Shown one piece after another: positions 25,866 to 38,138 of a stretch of DNA of 64,000 bases. The notes under the pieces are model-generated. The model was not told the DNA's origin. It made no database searches and saw only the letters and a list, made by a program, of their open reading frames with translations. The stretch is taken from the NCBI GenBank assembly GCA_002105175.1, contig MCGE01000020.1, positions 186,001 to 250,000 on the forward strand, read 5' to 3'. Every line of letters starts with the position of its first letter. The stretch's first letter is position 1. The stretch is from Absidia repens. Lineage: Eukaryota > Mucoromycota > Mucoromycetes > Mucorales > Cunninghamellaceae. Position numbers and translations under genes: made by a program.

Positions 25866-26165
25866 GTCGGTCGCCGTTTGAATATGCCTTTTTAAAGTCT
25901 TTTATTTTTTTTCCCCTCCTTCCTTTCTTTTCTGGTTTTTTTTTTTTCCCAAATCACCACCATTTCATTGATCTCAATGAAGTGACGTTCAACTAGGATT
26001 AGTGTCAGGACTAGTTTAGAAGGGGTTTCAGCTCAGGCATTACGAGATGCATGGGAAACCCCTTTCATTTTGGATTCAGAATTTGGGACCACTATTAGAT
26101 TAGCCTTCAACTTAGTTTAGTATTGGTTGTCACTTTTATAATTACTACTGAATAAACTTGGTCTT
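25866..26165 (+). repeat. Dispersed repeat, copy 5 (first 300 nt only)
   Basis: Starts at a diverged terminus (TCGCCGTTTGAATATG), has the T-rich block at 25896-25949, then the core (GTCAGGACTAGTTTAGAAGG, GATGCATGGGAAACCCC) and stops after the first AATAAA-type unit near 26151. Confidence 0.7.
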
Positions 26166-26869
26166 GTCTTTTTCTATCATTATTCTTTCTTGTCTTACCA
26201 AATATATAAACATGGGCTTATTATAAGCAGAAAAAAATATTGGTATGTGTGTGTCTGTGCGTACAACAACAACAAAAAAGAAGGGACGGTACTTTTTATT
26301 GTACAAGTAATAAATAAAAATAAAAATACATAAACTACTCTTCGTTTGAAAGTACAATCTACCTCTACCTCTATATCTACTAACTATGCTTGATATTGGA
26401 GCGGGAATGAGCAAAAAACAGGGCTGGTTTCCAGGGGTAAAATTTTTTACCTTGTTCTCGATGTAATATTTTACCGTTTTCGGGGTGTTTTACAAAATAA
26501 ATGCACATATCATTTTCCTTTTTAGTACATCAGATACATTTCAAATCCTAGGCCTGCCAGGCAAAGTCTTCTTTTTTAAAGGCTTCTTCCTCTATGTTTC
26601 AACGTTCTAAAAAATAAAAAATTGTTAAAGGATGAGGTTTTGTACTCCTTTGTCTGGTGATAATGTATGTAACTAAAGTAACCACAGTGCGTCTTTATTT
26701 GGAAAGGGGAACGTTTTCACCTTAAAAAGAATCATACTTGACTTCAAAGGTTCGATCGTTCTAAGAAAGACACTTGCTAGCTTGTATCATAATGAACGGT
26801 CTTTGACGATTAGCTAATTTCAGATTTTGGGCTCATATTATTATAATACGGGTAAAATATTGGGTGAAT
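26166..26869. other. Spacer between repeat copies 5 and 6
   Basis: AT-rich. No supported gene or RNA. Confidence 0.35.
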
Positions 26870-27460
26870 ATAAAACTAAAGACGAGGGGCTTAATGTAAT
26901 AAGGGATTCAATGGAAATATCTATTGGAGGAAGCATGAGGGAGACAATATGAGATTTGAGAAATGGTCAATACTAATCTAAAAAAACAATTGTAATATTG
27001 GGGGGGGGGGTAATATAATCTACAGTACAATTCAAGACAGTGAATAAAGGAATATCGTTTATTGAAGCAAAGCAATAGTCAATACTAATCAAAAGCGAAG
27101 ATAGTAGCAAGAAACGGATCTAATACACAAAACATGAAAGATATCAACGGGACATTTTTCATTGAAGAAAAGAGATACATTTTATTCAGATGTAGATATT
27201 AACTATGGCCAACCTAACACTAAACTAAGCTAATGAGGGTTCCAAATCCTGAATCCAAAATGAAAGGGTTTCCCCATGCATGTTGTAATCCCTGAGCTGA
27301 AAACCCTTCTAAAACTAGTCTTAATACTATTCTAAGACCAACATAGCCCCGTAGAAGTTGAATGATGTAGAAAAATGAAGGGAAAAAAGAAATTGAAAAG
27401 AGAGGGAGAGAGGGAAAAAAAATTGGGGAGTAAATAAATATTCACGTGGTCGGCATTTGA
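26870..27460 (-). repeat. Dispersed repeat, copy 6
   Basis: Minus orientation. Right terminus CACGTGGTCGGCATTTGAAA, core GGGTTTCCCCATGCATG at about 27266-27282, and leftward TTTTATTCAGATGTAGATAT plus repeated ATTGAAG-type units resembling copies 1 and 2. Contains a G10 run near 27001. Confidence 0.75.
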
Positions 27461-28425
27461 AACGATTATTTTGATCAGTACAAAAACGAAGCTACCGTCT
27501 TTTTTTTCTTGCGACAATCAACCGTGATATACTACAGCATCACCAACGTGATAATTTTCTTCTCTTAATATTAATCATCACCATTCAACAATGAAGCGAT
27601 TATTGTTCTCTTTTCTTGATGTCTCTGTAGACAAACTGGAGCAATTCGACTTGGTATAATAGCCCTCTTCACTGTAGACTATTTTATCACTCACCATAGA
27701 ATAGTATGTCATCTTTGATTAGATTGGTTTACTTTCTGTAGTTTTAGTCTATAACCTGATGCCTCCTCTCACATAAAGTCCATACTTACTGTCATACACT
27801 CCCAAACGCATCCCCCTTACATAGGTGTCATGGTTTTACCATTAGACCAGTTTAATTTACTTGTAATAGTATATCTACATCTGAATAAAATATGCCTTGT
27901 AATTTTGCTTTTCATTGTCCCTCAAAGTTTTGATTTGTTGCGTCGAACGGATACGCTCGCACTTTACAGTGCTTGTACGTGTAGAAAAAAAATCTGATGT
28001 ATGTGTGTTCAAAAAAAAAAAAAGGGTTCGGTATAAAATGATTTTAACCAATTGTCATGCTCAGCGTTCCGTCGACCCTTTGAACACTGGGCTTCAAAAC
28101 AGGGGATAAAGAAATTTCTTTAATAATGCTTTGAAAATTTGTCCTGGGAAACACATGAAAAACAGACAATGAAGAACCCATAAAAGTAAGCAGCGATGAG
28201 TACGCGAATGCATGATGATTGAAGCTGACCGGAAGATACTTAGTTCACTTGCACATCATCCACTTTTTTTTTTTCTTTTTTTTTGGTACGCGTTTTGATA
28301 TTGCAATTAGTCGACCCCTTTGACAAAATTGACCAACTTCAAATGACTAAGATTTTGTTATTATAGATCAACAACAACCAACCAGCCACGTAACTTTGTT
28401 CTTTTGTATTTCAGTGGCATTTAAT

Positions 28426-28456
<31 letters not shown>

Positions 28457-28729
28457 GCGAAACTTCACCGTAATGACGTGACCTATTGTATTAGTAAGAG
28501 AGGATCTATAAAGGAAATCAACGCTTGGCAAAGCACAAATAATTCTATAGGTCTTCAGTGATTGATATGATAAATGAATCAGTGCAATTTTTATTTATTC
28601 AACAAGCGGCAAAAAAAGCAATAACTAAAGAGTCTATTCTAGTATGGTATAATATAATAATAGCTATTCTACCCTGTCCGTCACAGCCAACGATAGTTTG
28701 TTGAACGATCAATAGTAATGGTCTTTTTC
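27461..28729. other. Spacer with a decayed repeat fragment
   Basis: Around 27830-27900, ATCTACATCTGAATAAAATA resembles an internal AATAAA unit of the dispersed repeat in plus orientation, without its core. T tracts at 28265-28284 and 28427-28448. No gene seen. Confidence 0.35.
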
Positions 28730-30283
28730 TCAAGCTAGTTGGCAGTCGTCGAACTATAAAATAAGTATACAGCATTGAGAATGAATCATCATCATCATCA
28801 TTTTTTTTTTTGATTTTTCTACTGACCTTGAAGAGTGCAGCGATAATTTCAGCAATGCGTTGATCGATCCATCTTGACGGGCTCATCAGTGATTCAAACC
28901 AACCAAGATGCCCTATTAAAAAACGATATTTTTTCAGTGCCAAATCAATAAGAGTGAATATGTCGACCCTCACCCTTTTTGTCCTTACCTCCATAGTCAG
29001 TTGTAGCCAAAAGCACGTATGGATTGATTTTGATTTCATCCCATGGAATGCCACCTGACCAAGCAACCGGATCGTCCATCGCATTGATGCATACCAAAGG
29101 GACCCGGACATGCTCTATGACTCGATTGGAGCTGCAATCCCGGTAATAATTGTTCACAGTGGTGTAGCCATAAACCTTCCGTGTGCAAGCTTTGTCGTAG
29201 CTTCGCAAGGTGTTTGATGACATAACTTCATCAAGTATAAGATCAGGATGCTTCATCATCATCGTCAAGTGGCGTGTAAAAATACGTTTCAAGTTGTTCG
29301 CCATGGTCCCAGAATAAATCGTTCGACGGAAATACGTTGCATCCAGATAGTTCTCGCATGCCAGAAAATCAAAAGGGTTTGCTACAGAGATGGCCGCTTT
29401 CAATGGGGTATTTTCCTTTTCTTCACCCAAGTACTACATAAAAAAAAAAAAAGATTCGGCCCATTCCGATAAATTGATTTAGTTACACAAGGTATCACCC
29501 AAACGCAAGCTGTGTTGTGTTTTTTTTTTTTTTTTTGCTTTACCTTAACAAGAATATTCGAACCCAATGAGAACCCAATCCCAACCAGTGGCGTTCCTGG
29601 AGCCAGCTTTTTTTGGATATAGATCAAAGTTTCCCTCAAGTCATCAGTATTGGCACCATTGACTGTGTGTGGCGTTGTGATTTCTGTTTGCCCACATCCC
29701 CGTCCATGCATGACCACTGCGCGATAATGATAAGGTGCTTGTACAATCTATAAAAAGATAGTTTTAAGTGTCCACATCTTAACCAAACTTGTTTTCTTTT
29801 TTGGGTGCATGCCCATTCATTCTTACCTTTTCAAGGACGCCATGTATGTAAGACTCGTGACTTCCTCCAGTAAGACCGTGTAAAACCACCAGTACTGGAG
29901 TCATCGTATCATCCACTGTATGCTTTTCATCCACCGTCCAATCAAGTGATATCTGCGCTCCATCCTTCAGGGTTAGCAGCTCCCTTTTGATAAAAAATAA
30001 AATAAAATAAAACACGAGTGGTTATTATGTTGTATCGTATGAAGAGGGGGTCAGGGGGTGTACTGTTTTCTTACCTTTCAAAGTTGACATGAGGACTCGT
30101 TACCTTGTAGTAGGCTGAGTAACCAGTTTGAAGATGACCATTGAATAGATACGCGGTCGGTGAGTACTTGGCATCAAGTGAAGGACAGTTTGATTTAAGG
30201 TAGTCAGATAATGGTGCTGATGACATTTTGCTTTTGATCTCTACAGGTTGATCATGATGGAAGAATGTGAAGCTAGATGGCAT
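28730..30283 (-). CDS. Alpha/beta hydrolase, EHT1/EEB1/ABHD1-3 type esterase/acyltransferase
   Basis: Six exons, joined 30283-30075, 29983-29827, 29747-29544, 29433-28989, 28912-28827 and 28753-28730, giving 374 aa. It matches the yeast EHT1/EEB1/YMR210W and animal ABHD1/ABHD3 group: LFNGHLQTGYSAYYK near the N-terminus, oxyanion-side VVLHGLTGGSHESYI, then RGCGQTEITTP. The catalytic triad can be read: nucleophile Ser in GIGFSLGSNIL, Asp in INAMDDPV and His in DYGGHLGWFE. Yeast relatives make and hydrolyse medium-chain ethyl esters and lipid acyl esters. The acceptor of intron 1 (ATCAAAAG) lacks a pyrimidine tract but is required to keep the frame. The last exon is only 24 nt (FDDCQLA and stop). 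Confidence 0.93.
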
Positions 30284-30585
30284 ACTATAAATTCAGTAAT
30301 AAGTACATAAAAAAGAAAAGAAAAAGAAAGAGCAGAAGAAGTAGAAGAAATAAAAAAAGGAAGATGAAGAAGCAAAAAAAGAAAAAGAAAAAGAAAAAGA
30401 AACGGGGGCAAATTCCATTCTTGCAAAAAAGGCAGCTGAGTCCGATAGCGAAACTATTTTTCCAATTGGTAATAGTAAATAGGTGAGTATTTCATATGCG
30501 ATTGGCCAAGATTATCATAAACATATTCCAATAGAGTACAAAGTGTTTTTATTTTCATAAACAAAAAAATATATAATAAATATAA
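30284..30585. other. Short spacer between hydrolase and TMEM184-like gene
   Basis: Purine-rich leader of the hydrolase (30307-30405, mostly A and G). Also holds the 3' end of the TMEM184-like gene with TTTATT (AATAAA on minus) at 30548-30553. Confidence 0.5.
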
Positions 30586-32457
30586 CTAGTAAGGGGAAGG
30601 TTGTTGATGTGGGGGATAATGATTTGCAGTAGGTGGATACGGGGAGGACATGGGGTATGAAGATTCACTTTCTTTCGTTGGCATTGGGTTCGTTCCTTGC
30701 TGTTGTTGACTTGTTGTAGATGACAGCATATGTTCACCAGCATCCGATAGACCAACGCCACGTTTCTTTCGTCCGCGGATCTCAATACGTTTTTTAGCCA
30801 AACGGTAAGAATCTACACCACAACAAAGCACATTGCGGAAAAATTCAGGAATATAAACAAGATAAGCATCCACAAAAGCCATCCATGCTGATAATTTGTG
30901 AGGTGAAAGTTGACCATTCAATGGTTGATAATTTCCTTCATCGTCGTCAGCCGTTGTTTTGGCCATTCGTTGGTCCACATTGAAGAAACGCATCATGAGC
31001 AAAGTTGCAATGCACATTGTCACACACACGATGATCACATAAATCCCACTTTGTACTTCTTCAGCTGTCCAAGGTAAATTATCCGCTGAGTGAGTACCAT
31101 CTGTTCCTTTGATTATGCCTGCATAAGATAGACCAGACAGCAAAATTTCACCAAAATAGAAGATCGCCATAATAGGGCCCCTGCAGTAAATATAATATAA
31201 TACATATACCATGAGTATCGTATTTCGTTTTTCATCATTTACTATCATTATCGACTTACTTCACACACCAGAACATCCCGTGACTTGGTATTCCACCATC
31301 TTTCCATTGATCATGATATACAGCCAAGTAGGTAAAAAGTGCCGTCAAAATAATCGACAATGAGGTGAAGTTGATGATCACAAGATAGACGTGCGCACCG
31401 TGGAAACTGAAACTAGAGCCACAGTAGTAACCTTTTGCCTGGGTAATCACAGAGACCAGTGCATCGATAATAGCCCTATTATCAGGAAATAAAAAGTTGG
31501 TGCACTATTCCTTTTATATACTTTTAATTTAGGTGTTTAACTTACCAGATAGGGAACTGGTATACAAGAATGTCAGTGATAATTCGGTAATGCATCCCCC
31601 ATTTGGATTTTCTATTGTAGATGTAGAAGACACGCAAACAAAACAAAAAAAAGGAGAATTAGTAACAAATATTTTGATCGCTATTCTGTTATTATTCGAC
31701 TTACAAATTGACCTTGAAGACAAAAAACACCTTTGTTGAAAGTGCTTCTTTTCGTCCCTGAGCCTCTTCACGGTATGGAGCAAGATAAGCCTGAAGACAT
31801 GAAAACACTGAATAGACAGCAAAAGATTCGAATAGAGTTGCAAAAAATAGAATCGTCACTTTATAATCCGAGCGTAAATAGGAAGCCCACGCCAATGTCG
31901 CATATACAGGTGGATAAAGAAGAATACGGAGCTTGTGACGTTGTATTTCTGGATCACTATGGTATGTAAAAAAAAAAAAAAGGTTACACGAAATAGTCGA
32001 CTAATTTCTGGACGCCAGTAATCCAATTACTCTCTCAAAATCACTTACTAGTAGTTTCGAAGATGACGAATAACTAAGTATATCGCGACCACCCAGGTGA
32101 TCAGTAAGAATAACAAGCAGACAAGCCAGCCCACGATATGCCAATTATAACTAAAATTCCATTCAAGGCGAAGTAAAAGGGAGTGTAAGTGAGTCAGGAT
32201 AATCTCTTTCCTTGTTCTCCTACTGCTGCTACTTTGGAGCAATACTTACGTTGGATGTTGCCAGACGTCAACGAAATTAAATCCAGGTAGTCCACTGTAA
32301 AAAGTGACAACAACAGAGTAAGTATGGTGGTGAGTATTCAACATGTGTATTGTGTAGTCGATGAAAGTTCGTCGCCAACTTACAAAGGTCCAGTTTCCCG
32401 AAACCCTCCAGTAGAAGGGCAAGATTCTTCGGCGGCAGTACTATTTCCACTATCCAT
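30586..32457 (-). CDS. TMEM184 / OSTA (DUF300) seven-helix membrane protein
   Basis: Seven exons, joined 32457-32384, 32294-32250, 32150-32049, 31956-31705, 31611-31546, 31475-31260 and 31180-30586, giving 449 aa. The DUF300 pattern is clear: a first helix WHIVGWLVCLLFLLITWVVA followed by IRHLRNYYDPEIQRHKLRIL, then YPPVYATLAWASYL, LFESFAVYSVFSCLQAYL, KWGMHYRIITDILVYQFPIW and PIMAIFYFGEILLSGLSYAG. Seven transmembrane segments are expected, ending about residue 320; the rest is a Ser/Gln/Pro-rich cytosolic tail. The animal relative is the alpha subunit of the organic solute transporter; fungal and plant members act at vacuole or endomembranes and substrates are unproven. It is divergent from MED13, with a 1.4-kb spacer between. 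Confidence 0.93.
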
Positions 32458-33873
32458 GGTTCAAAAAGAATCAGATATATATGAAAGTCACGCTATGGAT
32501 ACAAGTAAAGTTAAGGTGGGAAGGGTAGTCTTTTTTTTGGGAAAGAATAAAATAAAATAAGTAAAAAAAAAATGAAACAAAAAGAAAAAAAATCACTGTA
32601 AATAGACAGGTACACGGCGGAGTTGTAAAACTCTAACGAGCTTAGCCAGCACCTCAGCCAGCCTCTGATCACTTTTTATGGATGTTTTTGCCAAGCTCCG
32701 TTTCATTCTCATATAAGTATTCCAGGTAACAACCGGGAAAACAAATTTCTATAAATGTCCTTTTTCAGCTGTGTTCATGTAACAACCGTGGCTATGGAAA
32801 GCCAAGAAGTATGGAAAAAAGGAAAAGAGGCAGTGTGGCGAGTGTGACTATACTTTTCTCCCTATTCTGTACCTGAATCATCGGGTTGCCAAAGTGAATG
32901 CAATCTATGTATGATTAAATTAAACCGCTTAGTACAGTGTAATGAACCACTGACAACTTACTGCAGCTATGTATAGTTAGGATATCATATCAATGGAAGT
33001 ACAGCAATGAAAGAAATTACTTGAATAGTCAAGTACGCTGTTTTTTTTAAACGACCCAGAAAACCAGTGTGTGATATGTTGGTCTATTTAATCCGCAAAG
33101 TTCACACTGATAGAATCCTGTATATTGTACTGTATATTGTACTATGTAGTATCATGGTTGAAAATAACTTTGATACAAGCATACAAATTAAAATGTTCTT
33201 TCAGTTGTATTTCTTGGTTTATAATCAGATTGATAAAATTGGAGCAGTTTTCAATGTCCTGTTATAATACACTAAACTGAGAACCCCCTTCTCGCTAGCA
33301 TGTTTGCATATATATATTTAGTAATTAAAGTGGCTATGATACTGTACCATAGCCATTGCTATGATATGCAATAATTCCAACCCTTTATGGAAGTTTTTTA
33401 TATTTTTTTTCGCTGGTTGAAAGGTCCGGCGGAAGTTTGCCTAAAATATACGCCCAAAAAATCGTTTTTCTGACCAAAACTTAAACCTAGTGAGTTTTGT
33501 TGAGGGCTGAAAAATGCCACCCAGATGTTTATTAGATCAACAGTCTTTTTTTTCGCCTAGAGCTCTTTGAGCTCGTCCGGACTCGGCAAATAATGGATAT
33601 TGTAACTCCAAGACATAATAATGATCGAGTGATAGACATTTTCAAGTATTATTCCTCCACCAAGAAAAAAAAAAAAAAAAGAACACTCCACAATAATTAC
33701 CACACCATGTGAGAAATTTATGATTGGTGATAAATTTCTACGAGGAAGGCGCCCGTCCTGATTGATTCCTCAAGACCAGCGGGAGTTAAATTTCTCGTTT
33801 ATTCCAGCGCAATTGGCCGACTTTTTTTGTTTTTCCTTTTTTTCTGTTCGTTCTTGTGAATAGATGTTGCTCA
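32458..33873. other. Divergent spacer between TMEM184-like gene and MED13
   Basis: Should hold both promoters. A16 tract near 33665-33680. An interrupted inverted repeat GAGCTC..GAGCTC lies at 33561-33573, and GAGAAATTTATGATTGG..GATAAATTTCTACG at about 33710-33740 form a loose inverted pair. No gene. Confidence 0.35.
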
Positions 33874-34481
33874 ATGCTATCTGACTCCAGCTTAACTAAT
33901 ATCTTGACGGTGGTAAGTAGGACTTATTTATCTTTAAAAATGCATGATGACTAGTTTGCGACGTGATTGGGGAAGATGGAAAGGATATCATTGAACCATG
34001 AATGGAGTGGGAAGGGGAGGGGTTGGGGAGAAGGGGGACGGTATGCCGTTTTGACTTTTTTATAGTCTAAAACGACAAGCTCATTTGACTCACTCATCTC
34101 GTTTTTTTTTATCATTCTTAGAGTGGTGTATCACAAATCCGCTACAGAGCATATCAACAATGCTGCTCGCAGTCGTCACTCACTACTTCCTTTACTTGGC
34201 AAGATCCACGAACGTCACCAACACTTCCCACCACATTGATCGCAGCTTACAATCAACTCATCCAACAAAATATACCGTGTATGTGGCAACTACAACCTTC
34301 AGCAAAACCATCCACTTCCTCAAAAATGGATACGCCGTCGGACAGTGTTACCTTGGAGTTGTGGGTTTTTTGGTTTGATGATCGGCACACTGGTCTCATC
34401 GATGCAAACTCTTTACTCAAGGAACTAGATGGTAAGAATCTTCTGACTAACTTGACAGTAGAATGAAATGTCTGTTTTCTT

Positions 34482-34512
<31 letters not shown>

Positions 34513-37500
34513 GTTTGTCAAAATATTAGAACTTCGTATGGGTTCGTTTACTTGGGAAAACGTATCGTCAAAGAATACACATCGATCTAATGCTTGTACT
34601 TGGGTGACTGTGGTGGTGGAATACAAACTGTTTGTTAAAGCGATTCGAAATTTGATTACACCGTAAGTAATAGCATCATGGTCATATTATAGATTATGAG
34701 TTTATAGTACTCACGTCTCGCGCTATTGTCTTCTTTGTAGATATATGCTGAAAAAGGATGCTTTGCCTTTGGGCGAGTTCTTCGTATTTCCCCCCTCTTA
34801 CCTGGAACGACCCGTTGGAGAAGAAAGCGATTCCGATCAGTCCTCTTCACTTTGCTGCACATATAACATCTATTTGGCCTCGACCAACCTGATCTTCCAG
34901 CCAAATACGCGTAGGATCCGACTCCGACCTTTGCAATCAGTAGATTTACATCAAAATGCCAAAGGGGCAAAAGGTAACTATCATTTGTCATAATAGGTGG
35001 GAATATGGATTTGAAACGCGTTCTCATCTTGTTATTTTTGTCTTTCTCTCACGTTTAGTACTACTTAGTCCCAGCGGTGAATATGCTTATCTTTCATCAA
35101 ATAGTCGACAAATGGCCCACCACTTTGAAGATCAAGTTTTACAGCAATGGTCCGCACTACTCTATATTCCTCTTTCAAAATTAATATCTACTTCAAGTAA
35201 TGTGCCTGCTTTGGTCTCAATTCGAATGTCCTGGGGTGAAACTATGTATTATCCAAGTCGCCTCGTCTTTATCAAAACGCCAACAAGGCAATCACCGAGT
35301 GCACTAGCTGGTATGAATGGAACAATGGGATGCAATCATGGATTGACGGAAGATATCGCTCAGAAATGGAATAGAGAAATGTGGATTGAACAAGTGATGG
35401 CGAATCAAACCGACAAGACAAAACACAAGGTAGATTATTGGTTTTACACCAACCCGCGGCTCAATACAACACTGGCGGCTCTTGATTCTTTATCAACAAG
35501 TACGCTTAGCACACCAAATTCAATTGACGCAAATTCCCCGATGATGATTCAAGGCGGGGTGTTGATGAGGGCCTTGAGCGAACCTGTGATTTCCAGTCCG
35601 TTGATGGCATCAAAATCAGTGGCGACCCCCTCCAGCCCACTGCCGAAGGATGAAGGTGATGATGACAACGACAAAGCACTTAGTAACAATGGTGATACTC
35701 CTGGTGGCAGCAACAGCAATTTCGGCGGCAGTGGTATGGGTTTACGCGGCAATCAGACTTCTCTTGCGGATTTTGTACAACAATATTTTGGCAGCGGATC
35801 TGTGGACGATTTGGCTATGCAACTGAATGGATCAATGGATATGAGTCTCTTACCAAGGGCGACAAATACACCGGGCTCTACTCCACTCATGATGGCACCA
35901 ACACCTCAACATCAGCAAGATACACTTACGATGACGCCTGGACAAAATTATCCAACACCAAACGCCATACAACAACAGCAGTCACCGTATAATTACTCTG
36001 GAAACAATAATATGGTGCCAAATGCTAGCTATACCTCTCCACTTCAGGCATCTTATACCGCTTTACAACAACAACAAACACCAATTCAGCAATATCAACA
36101 ACAACAACAGCAGCAGCAACAACAGCAACAACAACAACAACAACATCTACCACAGCAACAACAACAGCATCAGCAACAAATGTCTAATCACCTTCAACAA
36201 CAACCAGCACTTCATGGAAATCGAAACCAACAGGCGCCTGAAGGAACGAATGGGGAAAATTTGGATGTAACCTCCATGGATGCGTTAGATTCGATCGGAT
36301 ATGATATGTCAACTCCTTGGGGTGGAGATGCTGGACTTGACAACTTGGAATTGGATTTGGATGTTACTGAAGAAGACTTCAACTTTTTTGAATCAGAGCC
36401 CGTCAAGCCAACAACATCAAGTGCTTTACCAATGGGTTCTACCGTATCAGACCTGCAATCAATGGATGCATTTTTCTCGGTCAAGAACGAAGATGCACTA
36501 CAACCTGATGCAATGCTAGACGCTTTTGGTTTCCAGAAAACCGATCCCACATCAATGACTGACACTGACATGGACGGCTTACTCACCAACTCCAATTATG
36601 ACACCATGGTCCTGGACACTCCAAAACAAGAAATATACCAAGATTCTGACATGGCAGTGGATACTTCAGCACTAGAAAATACAGGTGATACAACAGCGTC
36701 AGCGAATCATGGGATAAAGCAAGAATCACCGACTGGCATGCTCTCCAATACATCAGCTTCACTTGTGGCACCATCATCATCATCTCTGGGCTCTACTCAT
36801 CAATCCAACGTAACGGAGATATCCGAAAATAGAAACAACATCAATACCTCATGGTCTCCAAATGTATCTCAAGGTGTTAGAAAAGAACAACGATTGGTAC
36901 CACCTTCATTTGCACCCCTTTATTTATCTATACATGTCAATGACGCCAAATACATGCACGGTGGAAAATTCACGTATACCCCTGGTGAAGATGATGATCG
37001 TGAAAAAAGAATGGCTACAGCAACATCCTTTTCTTTTGACAGTACAGCAAAAACAGCGGCAGCAGCAACAAAAAGACGGAAACCCAAAGACCGAACCTAC
37101 CATCCAGATTATGTACCGATTGTCAAAAAGAAGCGAAACAAGAAAAAGGTCGAAGGGAATGACGATAACGATGATCATGGACGCTCTTTGCAAACAACAA
37201 ACGAAGGAGTCGACCTTATTGACACAACTTCGAATCAAATGCTGGACGGTGATGGTGATATAGCAATGAATATTACCAACAAGGGGATGGCTATTGACGG
37301 TGAAGGTGGTGGTGATAATAGCAGCAACAGCAGTAGCAACGATAGTGGCGACAGCATGAGCGACAGCAGCGATAGTGACTCGGATGACAGCGGGACCGCA
37401 AGTGACAGTGACCAAAGCATGATGCAACTCCTCGGTGGCGGTGATACTGTCGGAAGCGGTGGAATGAGTAACTTTAGAATAGCCGGCACCCCATTGAAAA

Positions 37501-38088
37501 GGACACCATCGGCATCAACCACAACAACGACACCTGGCCAGGACATCAAAAAGGAAAGTGGAAATGATACCGAAGACAATGAAAGTATTAGCCGACAAAG
37601 TTTGGCAAGTTTTGCAACCACAACAGATGGCTATGCGAATGGTGCGGGTGCTGTTAGCATTGGAGTTGGTATCAATGTCCCGGTGGACGACGATGACGAT
37701 ATGAACGGCGGTAGCGATGGTGACTCGAATCGTTGGCTTGAAAACCTGGCAAAGGCGCGGATTGTCTATCTACATCGATTGATTGGTGATGTGAAAATAA
37801 CACACGGTGGAAAGCGAAGATATGTCCTGGATCGCTTGGATTTAGACTACGATACACCATTTGCGACGACAGTAGCGTCTGGATTGGTACATCCTGAACG
37901 GTACAACGAAGAAGATGAACGATCTCTACACTATCTTTGTCAACAAGCTGTTTTGGGCGGTTATCCCTTTACTGGTGGTCTGGCTGAAATATCAACGAAT
38001 GGAGGCGAAGTTGCCCTGGGCGAATCTACTCGGATGGTGATTACTCGTAGACGTGATTTGGTTCAGCATGCTCGTGGAGGTAATACAA

Positions 38089-38138
<50 letters not shown>

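Noticed and set aside
36924..37427. 167-aa minus ORF inside MED13
   Set aside because: Antisense shadow of a low-complexity MED13 exon; composition is Val/Ile/Cys-rich as expected from such shadows.
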